Assembly (NCBI GenBank): GCA_026119855.1
Contig: JAOWBW010000380.1
Span: forward strand, 930,001-994,000
Origin: Campanula takesimana
Taxonomy: Eukaryota > Streptophyta > Magnoliopsida > Asterales > Campanulaceae
Direction of reading: 5' to 3'
DNA length: 64,000 nt
Each line of letters starts with the position of its first letter. Position 1 is the stretch's first letter. Positions 41,558 to 52,361 of this stretch are shown one piece after another. Position numbers and translations under genes: made by a program. A model generated the notes under the pieces. That model made no database searches. It saw only the letters and a list, made by a program, of their open reading frames with translations, and was not told the origin of the DNA.

Positions 41558-44149
41558 ATGGCCGGCGACTCCAGCACCAACAACGCCATGACTCTCGAGC
41601 AACTCTCTGCCATGGTCCAAACTCTTCAACAACAAGTCACCACTCTCCACAACGAGGCTCAAACCAAAGAAGCCTTGTGACAAGCTCATGTCGACAGTCA
41701 AAGGGAGGCCCATGAGGCCGAGGTCGACCAATTGAAAGCCAAGCTTCTCAAGCTCTCCAAGAACAAGGGGGTTAATGACAATGACGAATCCGAGTGGACC
41801 AAGGGTTTTTTGAAAGCCCGTATGTTAGTACCCGTACCAAAAAAGTGGGGGAACCAAGCACCAACAACAACGACCCCAAAATGGTCGATTCCATCATGGC
41901 CTACATTGATCAGAAATTTGACGTCCTCAACATGGGAAAGGGCTCCAACACAAGCCTTTATCAGTCATCCATCCTCATGAGCACAATGGCCTCTCTCTTA
42001 GACAAGTTCAAGATGCCCGACATTAGCAAGTTTAAGGGCAACTCATGTACGATGGATCACATCGAGACTTACATTTGGGCTATGGTTCCGAAGAAGGTCT
42101 CCCCAAAAGTGATGGCTCAATGTTTTCCTCTCACTCTCGAGGGGGCGGAAAATGATTGGTTTGCAACTCTCCCGCTCACTGTCCGTATTGATTGGGATGC
42201 CGCTATGCTTGCCTTTAAAATTTCAATATCAAGGCAACACCACTCACCGGCCCACAAGGAAAGAGCTCGAGAACACCACTCAAAGAGACAACGAGTCCTT
42301 CATTGACTTCACAAGGAGATGGAATGACAAGCTCTCTAAAATTGTTGAGAGGCTAAACATGAAGGAGCAAATGGACATCTTTCTCAAGTGTCTCAAGATT
42401 GATCTCCGCACCCACCTAAGTGGGGCTTGCTACTCCGACTTCTCCCAAATGTATGAGGCGGGGGTACGCATGGATGACTTGCTCAAGGAGATTAAGAAAG
42501 GCACTCCTACTTACCGTTACAAGGCCGCCTCTAATTCAAACAAAGAGGCTTCTGTCAATGCCATTACTACCGATAAGGGGAATTACAAGAAGGTCCCTCC
42601 ACCACAAGGCAAGCGGTTCCAAAACGACTGCGTTTACACTCCTCTCAATGGCATGACCATCACCGAGGCCTATGAAGCTCTAAAGGACAAGGGACAAATC
42701 ACTCCTCTTCAGGGGTACAAGCAACCACAACCGCTCCGTCCCAACCATGCCCACCACAAGTGGTGTGACTACCATCAATGCACCGGCCACCTCACTGGGG
42801 ATTGCTTCTCCATCCGCAACACCATCCAAGACCTTATAGACAAGAAGGAATTCATAATCCCTAATGAGGGTCGTGTCAATGTAATAGAGGTAGGAGAGTT
42901 TGAAGGAACCACTCATTCGATCCCGATTGTGAATGAGGGCTCCGATGGCATCAATAAACTTGATAATTCTTGTTATGTTGTGACTTATGATGAGATTATG
43001 AGGGAAGTCTTAGAGAATAGGAAGAAGAAGCTACAAGGGACCATGAACGTGCTCACTCGCAGTGGCCGAGTAACAACGAGCACAATCCCTCCCAACACTG
43101 CAGCAACCAACACCTCTTCTCAAAGATCGCAAGCACGCGACATACCCGAAGATCCTCTGTTAACACAACTCAAGAAGATGCAAGCTAACATATCCATCTG
43201 GGACCTTATTTCATCATCAAAGAAACACCGAGACCTCATCATCAAGAACTTGGATGACACATCAGTCTCTCCCGACACAACTCCCGAAGACCTCACAGCA
43301 ATGATAGGTCACATTCACTTTGGCAATGTCATCACTTTTGCCGACATGGAGCTCCCACCATTTGGGTCTGATCACAATGAAGCCATCTACCTCAAAGTAA
43401 GGGCAAGGGGGAGACCCATTTCAAGAGTTTTAGTAGACGGTGGTTCCGCACTCAACTTAATGCCTAGCCGAGTCATGGGCATACTGGGGCTCAAAATCTC
43501 CGATTTACAACCTTCTACCCAAGTCATTAGAGGGTACGACAGCACTGCCCGTACAGTCATGGGAATGCTAGAAGTTGATATCGAATTTGGAAGCATGATC
43601 ATAGTCACTGTCATGGCCGAGAATGTCACCATCCACAGAAATGGGGGACAACCCGTCCACCAAGTTCAACTCGGGATAGAAGATTCCACTCTCTCCGGCG
43701 TCAACGCCATCGACAAAGCGGGGGAAAATGGGCAATGGACCCTCGGTAATCCTAAAATCCTCCGCATAATGAGGAACATGAATCACTTTCCCGGTCTAGG
43801 CCTAGGGAAGCATCAACAAGGAATATTGCACCCCGTAGAGGTTCCTTTTGTCAGAAACAAGTTTGGTTTGGGATACGAGCCTACCGAAGAGGACTTAAAG
43901 TACGAGCAAGCAGTCAAGAATCAAAAGACCCGAGCTCGCAAAGAAGGTCGACAATATGAAATCCCCAACTTGAGGCCTTACCGCAACACACTGAACGGTT
44001 ATTTTGTTCGCCAAGGGGAAGATGTTCCATACATGATCTTTCCCGAGCCCTGGATTAACGACAAGGGCGTCAGAAAGACCAGCCTCGAGATCTTCACTGA
44101 TTGTGAAGTCCCGACACAAGAAAGGGATCCTACTCCAATATCACCCTGA
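41558..44149 (+). pseudogene. Tat-C gag-protease
   Basis: ATG 41558 (MAGDSSTNNAMTLEQL, a coiled-coil opening) meets TGA near 41678, then two frame changes (near 41800 and 42230). From 42230 to 44149 one frame is open. Gag core: FTRRWNDKLSKIVERLN and YEAGVRMDDLLKEIK. Zinc knuckle CDYHQCTGHLTGDC near 42765-42805. Protease active site LVDGGSALNLMP near 43430, where D-G-G replaces D-T/S-G, as is usual in Tat proteases. A G-patch-like FPGLGLGKHQQG lies near 43786-43825. Gag packages the RNA and the protease would cut the polyprotein. Confidence 0.88.
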
Positions 44150-44167
44150 GAGTGGTGGGGCAAGAAA

Positions 44168-47100
44168 GTGACTATCGAATCCGAGGTAGAGATTACCATG
44201 GGGGAAGAACTATCCGATCTAGCCTCCATGTTCGAAGAATTTTCCATCATGGACGATTGCCAAGTCAACGCCATCTACGACACCGTCATCAGAAAGGAAA
44301 CCATCAGTGAGATTCCACCAAGCTCCGAGCCAATCAACAACTGGTATTCTACGAAGGGGCCCATGGTATCCGAAGATTTTTTTGGTCTGAGAAATGGGTT
44401 GCATACCCCGCACAGCAACAAAGGAAGAGCGGCTCACACTTACTTTCGAGTCCGAGAGTATTTCTAATACCCTCACCCAAGAGGATATGGAGGCCATAGC
44501 CGAGCGTGTGTTTCCTTTCTTTGCTAATGAAAAATTCGATATTTCTGAGTACCCCGAGATTGCAAACATCATAAATGATGAATTAACTAATAACGAACTT
44601 AATGAACAAGTTAATAACGATTCAAATTATGATGAAATAGACCACAAAAATATAACATACCTAAATGAACTAGCTCAACAGGTTCGTTGTCGTGGTGAAA
44701 ATGGTCCAGGGGTTGATGAGGAATTTCATGTTGTTAATCTGGGTACCGACGAAGAGCCGAAAGAAACAAAGATAGGCAGATTCTTCAAGGGGGAAGACAG
44801 AGACAGATTGACTGCACTGCTCAAAGAATTTGTGGATGTATTCGCATGGTCGTACAAAGACATGCCGGGTTTGGACAGAAAGGTCACAGAGCACAGAATT
44901 CCGATCAGAGAGGACGCCAAGCCAGTAAAGCAGAAGCCCAAAAAGATCAAGCCAGAATGGTCCCTACAAGTCAAAGAAGAGATTGAAAAGCTCCTCAGTG
45001 TGGGTTTCATCAAAGTCATTGAGTATCCGACTTGGCTAGCCAACATTGTGACAGTCAGAAAGGCAAACGGTAAGGTTCGAGTTTGTTTGGACTTTCGGGA
45101 TTTGAACAAAGCTTCCCCGAAAGACGATTTTCGGCTACCAAACATCGACATGCTCATCGATTCGACTGCCAACTATGAAGTCCGCTCATTTGTGGACGGT
45201 TTTGCCGGTTATAATCAGATTCTCATGTCCGAGGAGGACCAACACAAGACAGCTCTCACAACACCATGGGGCACTTTCTGCTACACAGTCATGCCGTTCG
45301 GATTAAGGAACGCTGGGGCTACCTACCAAAAGGCTGTTACGGATCTATTCCATGAAATGATTCATAAAGAGATCGAGGTCTATGTAGACGACATGATCAT
45401 CCATTCGAAGGGAACCAACGGTCAACATTTGATCGATCTTCGAAAGTTCTTTGAATGACTCCGACAACACAACATGAGACTCAATCCCGCAAAGAGCACT
45501 TTTGGAGTCATCAGAGGAAAGTTACATGGTCACTGAGAGGGGAATTGAAGCCGATCCCTCCAAGATCAAGGCAATCATTGACATACCTCCTCCAAAGACG
45601 CATAAAGAAATCAAAGGTTTCATGGGCAGACTTTAATACATCAGTCGGTTTCTGCACCAACTCAAGTCCATGTGTGAGCCGATCTTCAAGCTACTCAAGA
45701 AGAATGTGGCTCTAGAATGGGCCGATACTTGCCAAGAAGCCTTCGACCAAGTGAAGCATTACTTGACATGCCCTCTAGTTTTGGTTCCACCACACAAGGA
45801 GAAGCCCCTCTTGCTCTATCTCACTGTAAATGATGAAGCCCTAGGGGCTATGTTAGCACAAGAACAGCGAGACTCCACAAAAGAGAATGCTATCTACTTC
45901 GTCAGCCGCCAGTTTTAAGGAGCTGAGAAGAACTACTCTATCTTAGAAAAGTCTTGTGCGGCATTGGTTTGGGTTACTCAAATGCTCAAGCATTACATGG
46001 AGGCCTTCCCAATCAAGTTGGTAGCAAAAGTGGACCCGCTCCGCTACATCTTCGAGAAGCCTTTCATGTCAACAAGAATAGCCAAATGGTATTTCATGCT
46101 CGCCGGCTATGATATCACTTACGTCACACTCAAATCCATCAGGGGGAAAGTGTTCACTGATCAGCTTGCTGAATTTTCGTGTGACGAAGTGAAGGGGGAA
46201 GATGTACAGTTCCCCGACGAGCATTTAATTTGCGCTACAACAGAGGAAAATAAGTGGAACTTGTTTTCGATGGCGCGACCAATAAGCATGGATATGGCAT
46301 AGGGATGTTACTTGTTGATCCAAAGGACATGTATACTCCAATTGCTATCCGCCTCGAATTTGAGGCCACCAACAACATCGCTGAGTACGAAGCATGCATA
46401 GCAGGGCTCGAAGCGGCCCTAGAGAGAAATGTCACGAGCTTAGAGGTACTTGGAGATTCCTTGCTCATCATCAATCAGACATCTGGAAAATGGAAGGTTC
46501 AAGACTCGACTCTAACGGTATGGTCAACATCTCGAGGAGTTGGTTGAACAGTTTTAAGAAATCACCTTCAACTACCTGCCAAGGGACAAAAACCATTTTG
46601 CTGATGCACTAGCCACCATCGCTTCACTGGTCGAAATGCCCGAGGGTAAAATGGTGAAGCCCTTCAAAATTTCCTGAAGGAATAGTCCGGCATACTGCAT
46701 GAGTATCGAGATCAACGAGGTCCAGGCAAACTCCCCGTGGTATTCGGATATCATGAATTTTCTCAAGGATGACACTTATCCCGAGAGTAGCAATAAGAAG
46801 TCTCAAATAGCATTGCAAAGGCTAGCCTCCTGATATGTACTGATTGGGGACCGAGTTTACAAAAGGCACCATGAAGGGATCAATCTCATATGCGCAAATG
46901 AGACTGAAGCTCAAGAAATAATGCATGAGATCCACGAAGGTGAATGTGGGACCCACATGAACGGGTTTATGTTGACCAAGAAGATACTCCGCTTGGGTTA
47001 TTATTGGAGTACCATGGAAAGAGACTGCATCGAGAAAGTTAAAAGGTGCACCAAATGCCAATTCCATGCCAACCTACAGCACGCCCGACCCTCACAGCTT

Positions 47101-47982
47101 TACAACATGACCACGCCATGGCCTTTCTCTTGTTGGGGCATAGACATCATCGGCAAAGTTCACCCTACTGGCAGCAACGGACAATCTTTCGTCCTAGTAG
47201 CCGTAGACTATTTTACAAAATGGGTCGAAGCACAGGCTTACCGGGTTCTCAACGCCATGAAAGTGGCCGAGTTCGTGAAGACCCATATCATGTGCCGGTA
47301 TGGCGTCCCTCATGAAATCATCTCAAACAACGGTTCTCACTTTGAGAAAGAGATGGACGCACTCCTGGTAGAATACAAGATCACTAAGCATAAGTCATCA
47401 CCATACCTCCCCCAAGCAAACGGTGCGGTCGAAGCAGCTAATAAGATAATCGAGACCATTATGAAGAAAATGGCCTCCACCGGAAGGGATTGGCCCGAAA
47501 AGCTACCTCTAGCATTGTGGGGCTACCGCACGTCAATACGGACAGCAACTGGATAAACTCCTTATGCATTGGTGTATGGTTCCGAAGCTGTACTCCCAAT
47601 AGAGCTCGAAGTTCTATCCCTACGGGTCCTCCTCGAGAACCAAGTCAATGAAATCGATCGGATGCAAAGTCGATATGAACAGCTAGCTCTACTCAACGAG
47701 AAAAGGCTAAGGGCACTCGAACGTACGAGAGCCTATCAACAAAGAATGGCAAGGGCTTTCAACAAAAAGGTAAGGCCCCGAAACATCAATGACGGAGATT
47801 TCGTCCTAAGACAACACCCTCCTAATGCCATGAACCCCCTTGGAAAATGGGGACCCCGATGGATCGGTCCGTACGTGGTCAATAAGATACTAAGCGGCGG
47901 TGCAGTCCGACTCGTGGATTTAGATGGAGATCAGCTGCCAAAAGAAGTCAACCTCGACAAGTTGAAGAGATTCTGCGCTTAA
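44168..47982 (+). pseudogene. Tat-C pol: RT, RNase H, archaeal-like RNase H, integrase
   Basis: RT at about 44860-45460 (VCLDFRDLNKASPKDDF, then the catalytic YVDDM near 45381). Stops near 45533, 45635 and 45916 interrupt the following RNase H (WADTCQEAFDQVKHYL, YFVSRQF). The second RNase H starts near 46253: VFDGATNKHGYGIG, EFEATNNIAEYEA and LEVLGDSLLIINQ, with RDKNHFADALATIAS at about 46585 after a frameshift. Integrase: H-x...H and C-T-K-C zinc finger (46921-47062). Core Asp in WGIDIIG; the second catalytic Asp is Asn (ISNNGSHF); Glu in NGAVEAANK. A stop at 47554 precedes an intact C-terminal domain ending at 47982. Dead copy. Confidence 0.93.
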
Positions 47983-48020
47983 TAAACGAAGACCATCAAA
48001 AAAAAAAAAAAAAAAGCTCG

Positions 48021-48050
48021 CTAGGTTGAAAACCCGTAAGGGCGGCCTAG
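48021..48050 (+). other. Conserved stem-loop, Tat-C copy 1 (GTAA cap)
   Basis: CTAGG/CCTAG outer stem, TTGAAAA and CGG internal-loop strands, CCC-GTAA-GGG inner hairpin. 36 bp after the pol stop, behind an A15 run. Confidence 0.85.
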
Positions 48051-48083
48051 GCAAAAATTAGAGCACGTACAAAAAGAAGCCCG

Positions 48084-48113
48084 CTAGATTGAAAACCCGA
48101 AAGGGCGGTCTAG
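48084..48113 (+). other. Conserved stem-loop, Tat-C copy 2 (GAAA cap)
   Basis: CTAGA/TCTAG outer stem with the same internal strands and CCC-GAAA-GGG. Spacing is identical to copy 1. Confidence 0.85.
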
Positions 48114-48160
48114 GCAAAAAACAGGGTGCACAAAAAAAAAATGGTCTTCATTTGTTTGAA

Positions 48161-48210
48161 CTACGGAGACCTGAGCCTCTACACTGGAGGAACGTAGGCA
48201 ACCTTCGGGT
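48161..48210 (+). other. Stem-loop pair: CTACG stem with TACACTG loop, then a TTCG tetraloop
   Basis: CTACG (48161-48165) pairs with CGTAG (48193-48197). Inside it CCTC-TACACTG-GAGG forms a hairpin (48176-48190). ACC-TTCG-GGT follows at 48201-48210. The outer stem matches the three Tat-A stem-loops and the loop matches the Tat-B hairpins. 48211-48392 is AT-rich without other features. Confidence 0.65.
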
Positions 48211-48392
48211 GCGGTCTAAAATATAAACAAATACCCAAATCATTTCAAATTAACGAGATGCAATTTTTATTCATTTCTTGAATTATTTTTATCATTACAA
48301 CGGATTTTATTGAGCTACTAAAAGACATAAAACATTAAAATCCTAACAAGGGGTGTATTTTAATTGCAATCTCACGGGTACAAAAGAAATAT

Positions 48393-48590
48393 CTAATCTT
48401 TCTTCGGTTTGGGGACCCATTGCTTTTGGGGACGGCCTTTAGTCTTCTTGGATGGGGGCGGAGCATTCTCGAGACCACCAAGACAGTCAAAGACACTAGG
48501 ACGTGCCTTCACAATTGGAGCAATGGAGACGGCCTTATCGCCTTCGGGGACGGAAACTTTGACTTCAAAAGTAAAGGTCATCGGGGCCAT
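48393..48590 (-). CDS. Small reverse-strand ORF in Tat-C, unknown protein
   Basis: 65 codons from ATG 48590 (MAPMTFTFEVKVSVPEGDKA) to TAG. Hydrophilic, with a basic C-terminus (KKTKGRPQKQWVPKPKK) that could bind nucleic acid or act as a nuclear signal. No frameshift or internal stop, unlike the sense genes. A TATA box lies 84 bp upstream. I do not recognise the family. It may be an independent small gene, or the remnant of an exon of the neighbouring reverse-strand gene, which ends 0.5 kb further right. Confidence 0.5.
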   Translation of the reverse strand: MAPMTFTFEVKVSVPEGDKAVSIAPIVKARPSVFDCLGGLENAPPPSKKTKGRPQKQWVPKPKKD

Positions 48591-48672
48591 CGCTACAAGA
48601 ATTTTGAGGTATAGAGTAAGGGAAATGATGCAAAATATTGCTGTGTGACCATTCTGATCGAAGATGGTTTAA

Positions 48673-48804
48673 ATTTATAGATGTTTTGGAGTGCCCTGCT
48701 CAGAAAAGAAAGGGTCTAGAATTCAGCAAGCCAGAAGCGCGCGCCTCTGACAAGCGACGCCAGCCGCGCGCGCCTCCCGAGACCAAATACAAGCGCGCGC
48801 GCGT
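48673..48804 (-). promoter_or_regulatory. Reverse-strand promoter for the small ORF: TATA box and GCGCGC cluster
   Basis: CTATAAATTT on the minus strand (TATA at 48673-48679), with three GCGCGC motifs upstream at about 48737-48745, 48765-48775 and 48793-48803. Confidence 0.5.
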
Positions 48805-49083
48805 TTGACTGTAGACAAAAACAAAACATGCTCTTGTTAGTTCAAGAAGGAAGCCCAGGCGCGTTCAAACGCCTTCAGCCTGCAAGAAACCAGATCCCAG
48901 CACAGAAAAGGAGTTCAAGCAACAATAATGAACACATTTGGGCACACATTTGTTTGTAAAGAGTCGACACTTAGAATCGAGTCTAGATAGATAACTAAAA
49001 AAGCATAGTAAATAGCTAGGATTGTAAATACATGCTAAATGTTTATTACAGGTAAATGAAAAGTGTTTTCAGTCTCTCGAAGG

Positions 49084-51445
49084 CTACTCAGAATCATCAT
49101 CATCGGCAGCACCGTGCCCACCCCCACTGCCGCTCTCAGTTTCCTCGTCGTCATCGTCATCATCATCATCAGCGGATTCTTCCTCCTCAGATGTCTCCAC
49201 CACAACCTCATGCCGGGTCCTCTTGACAGCTCTCCCTGATGAACTGGCACCGCCCCTAATCTGGCTACCTCTTCGGCTCAGACTCCTGCTCAGTGACTGC
49301 CTCGCCGAAGAGACAGCCTCATCAATATCCAGTGCAGCGTCCCTGCAGCCTCTTCCCATGCCTCGAGCACCTCGGGAAGCTCCTCTCGCGGCACCAGAGA
49401 CAGCACCAGCAGCATCTCTAGTCATGGCAGCAATGTCCCTGCACAGACCTATCACCCTCTCCTCCAGCTGATGGAGTCTCCTCCTCAACCCTTTGTTCTG
49501 CCTGCCTAAGTGCCTATAAGCAGCTACAGGTACCTATTACAACGGAAGACAGAAAAGAAAATTGCATCAATACAAGGAACAGAAAAACAGGACTGGAACT
49601 GAGAAATGCAAAAGACAGTCAGAAAAGTATACCACAGCAGCCTGAACAGGAGGCTCTCTCTCCGACGACATGTACTCAGGAATAATCTCCCTCTGCTCCT
49701 TAAAAACCCCAAAGTTTGAATAAGTATAGTATGAAGGAGGAAGAGGTGGATCAAAGCAGTATCCAGCGCCGGTGGGATAGAATCGAGCCGAAGTCTGTGG
49801 AGCGGCATGTGTCTCCCTGAATAACCCATAGTCCTGCTCTAGATGAATAAAAGGGATATCATTAACCCCCGCAATGTAGACTACCTGGTCTGCCGCTGAA
49901 ATAGCCCTCCAATTACGAGGACAAATGGGAGGAACATCAGGAACCGCTGGCCTAGGAGGGTGGTGGAAGTCCGTCACCTGGCTACCATGCTGCCAGAACA
50001 CTCTCTTTCCAAGATACATCGACATACACTCCACTGAGCTCATCAGAAGCCTCGACCGGGTGGGAATCAGAGTGTGCTCAATAAAAGCATAAATGGCTCT
50101 CTACGGGAACAAAGAGGAGGCGACAGCATCTGGCCTCAAAACATCCAAGTGGCATCGAGCTGAAAGCAGGCTGATGGGAGCAGTGCCAGTCCACGCGTTC
50201 CTCTCCCTATATGACCACCTCACACAGTCTGGATACTGGGGCTGGCCCTCTCTATTAATCTTGAAGTCCCTCAGCTCAAAAACAGCGAAGGCCCATAGCT
50301 GCAAAAACAGAGGCAAGAGCAGAATTAAATGGCAGTTCAAAGATACAGCAGAGCAATGACAAGAAAGCTGAAAAGAAAAGGGAAAGCAGTATACCTCCCA
50401 TAACAAACTGAAGCCCGTGACCGAGCTAGTGGTCGAACGGCTGGTCAGATCCATGCCGTGATAACAAGCAGCTAAGCCCGCTGCGCCCCAGTTATACTGG
50501 CCGGCCTGGTCCAAGTCTACCAACAAGTCAAGCAGAGCCAAGGAGGCCAAGGATCCTCCACTGGAAAACAGAGTATGGGACAGCAGGTACCATATAAAAC
50601 AACGGGCCACGGCATCGACCCGATCAGCAATAACACCCAAAGGCTCAGCAGCAAGAATGCTAAAGTATCAACGGATGCTCCCCCAAGTGACCCGGTAATT
50701 CTTCACTGGGAAGCCACAGTCAACCAAGGCCAACAGCTCGTCAGCAGTCCGAAGGGTCCCTCTCAAAACATAAGGGACAGGCTCCCCCGCAAACAGCAGA
50801 CCAGTCAATGCCGTGAAGTCATTAGGTGTCATCGTGACCTCTCCCATGGGTAGATGAAAAGTATGGGTGGTGTCCCACCATATCTCTCTCAGAGCCTGAA
50901 TAACATCCGGATCATTCTTCAGCAGACTGGGAATAAAGAGGCCGAAATGGGTGGCCTGAACTCGAGCCCTGACGTTCTCAGGCAACTTGCTCCAAATGGT
51001 AACCAGACCATGAGCTCCACCTCGAATCTCCGACAGGCGGCTCCACTCCTAAAAAGAAACAAGAAACAACGAAAATTTTGTCAGCATAACGGCTAGAAAA
51101 CGGACAAACCCAAAACAGAAATTTCAACATGCATGCAAGTGTATGGGCATGAAAATGGGTATCCGAACATGTTTCTTGCAATAAATCAACAACAACAAAA
51201 ACAATAAATAGTGACGATCAACAAAAGAAGTTGCAGCGAAAAATACGGGTAAAACAAAGCAGCCCCAAAGCGCGAAAATCACAAAGAGAATGAAAGATTC
51301 TTACCAATCCCGCTGTGACAAAGTGGGAGATATGGGTATGCGGCTGGTACGTGAGAAAACTCGGGTCCATCGCCTCAATTCCAACCTCGGGCTCCTCGCC
51401 CTGTGGCATCTCGAATGAAGGAGATTGTTGACGATCCGACATCAT
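49084..51445 (-). pseudogene. Reverse-strand plant mobile domain (PMD, aminotransferase-like) gene in Tat-C, four exons, two stops
   Basis: Exons on the minus strand, all joining in phase 0: 51445-51305, 51048-50395, 50298-49633 and 49533-49084 (636 codons). Donors GTAAGA, GTATAC and GTATAC; acceptors TTTTTAG, TTTTGCAG and GTAATAG. The N-terminus from MMSDRQQ is short. Exon 2 holds the PMD signature: ATHFGLFIPSLL, ALREIWWDTTHTFHLPMGEVT, TPNDFTALTGLLFAGEPV, then YNWGAAGLAACYHGM; exon 3 continues with LWAFAVFELRDF. Exon 4 has a coiled coil, an Arg/Ser region and an acidic DDDDDDD tail. In-frame stops: TGA at 50670 and TAG at 50103. PMD proteins (MAIN/MAIL1 relatives) act in the nucleus in silencing and growth. 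It lies antisense between pol and the 3' LTR. Confidence 0.88.
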
Positions 51446-51572
51446 TTCTATGATAAAATCGCTCCTAGAACAACAAGAAAGTGTTTTGGGGTGATTTCTC
51501 TGGGAAAATTTGGTTCGGAATTTGGAGGGTTCTTTGAAATTTTTAAAACTCACCGGTAAAGTAAACCGTCTG

Positions 51573-51664
51573 TTTATATATGCTGAACTTACGCGTAAGG
51601 CGCGCGCCTCCCAAAATGCACTTCAGCCGCGCGCGCTTCCCGTATCAAAAACAGGACGCGCACG
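51573..51664 (-). promoter_or_regulatory. Reverse-strand promoter of the PMD gene: TATA box and GCGCGC cluster
   Basis: CATATATAAACAG on the minus strand (TATATAAA at 51573-51580), about 130 bp before the ATG, with three GCGCGC motifs just upstream (51600-51609, 51628-51637, 51656-51664). 51665-51963 shows nothing further. Confidence 0.55.
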
Positions 51665-51963
51665 CCTTCTGCTCTCTGACAAGTTCAAACACTACTTCCC
51701 ACGCGGGAATCAATGTGTCACATCCATTCTCATTTGAGTTCCAGCTCCACCTCCACAAGCTGAGTGACGGACACCATTAATTCTCAAAGAATTAGTTTTG
51801 ACAATTCATCCCCAGCAGAAAGCACTCCGCAGTCAACTGTGCCTGCACCCCATCGAAAGTCAAAGTCAAACAATTAACATCAAAGTACGACTCACGACAA
51901 AAACTTGGTCCTGGGTGAGCCACAAAAATCACCACCTCCTCAAGCAAAGTCTACATCCATTCA

Positions 51964-52340
51964 AAGCAAACGGTCCTCTGGGTCCCGCATTCAAAGCAAA
52001 CGGTCCTCCGCACTCAAGCAAACGGTCCTCCAGGTCCCGCATTCAAGCAAACGGTCCTCCGGGTCCCGCATTCAAGCAAACGGTCCTCTGGGTCCCGCAT
52101 ACAAGCAAACGGTCCTCTAGGTCCCGCACTCCAGCAAACGGTCCTCCGGGTCCCACAATTAAGCAAACGGTCCCTCGGCACCTGCTATTCAAGCAAACGG
52201 TCCTCCGGGTCCCGCATCCCAGCAAAACGGATCTCGCTACCAGCAAACGGATCCCGCATCCCAGTAAATGGATCTCGCTACCAGCAAACGGATCCCGCTT
52301 CCAGCAAACGGATCTCGCTATCAGCAAGACAGGTCCCGCA
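51964..52340. repeat. 29-bp tandem array before the Tat-C 3' LTR
   Basis: About a dozen units of AGCAAACGGTCCTCCGGGTC plus CCGCATTCA, with shorter AGCAAACGGATCTCGCTACC variants in the last 100 bp. It sits in the untranslated 3' region, where Tat/Ogre elements are known to carry fast-changing tandem repeats. Confidence 0.9.
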
Positions 52341-52361
52341 ATCCACGCCGCCGAGGGGCTT

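Noticed and set aside
41407..41715. Forward 102-codon frame before gag
   Set aside because: Overlaps the better supported gag start at 41558 in another frame and has no known motif.
49223..49471. Forward 82-codon Ala/Pro/Leu-rich frame
   Set aside because: Antisense of exon 4 of the PMD gene.
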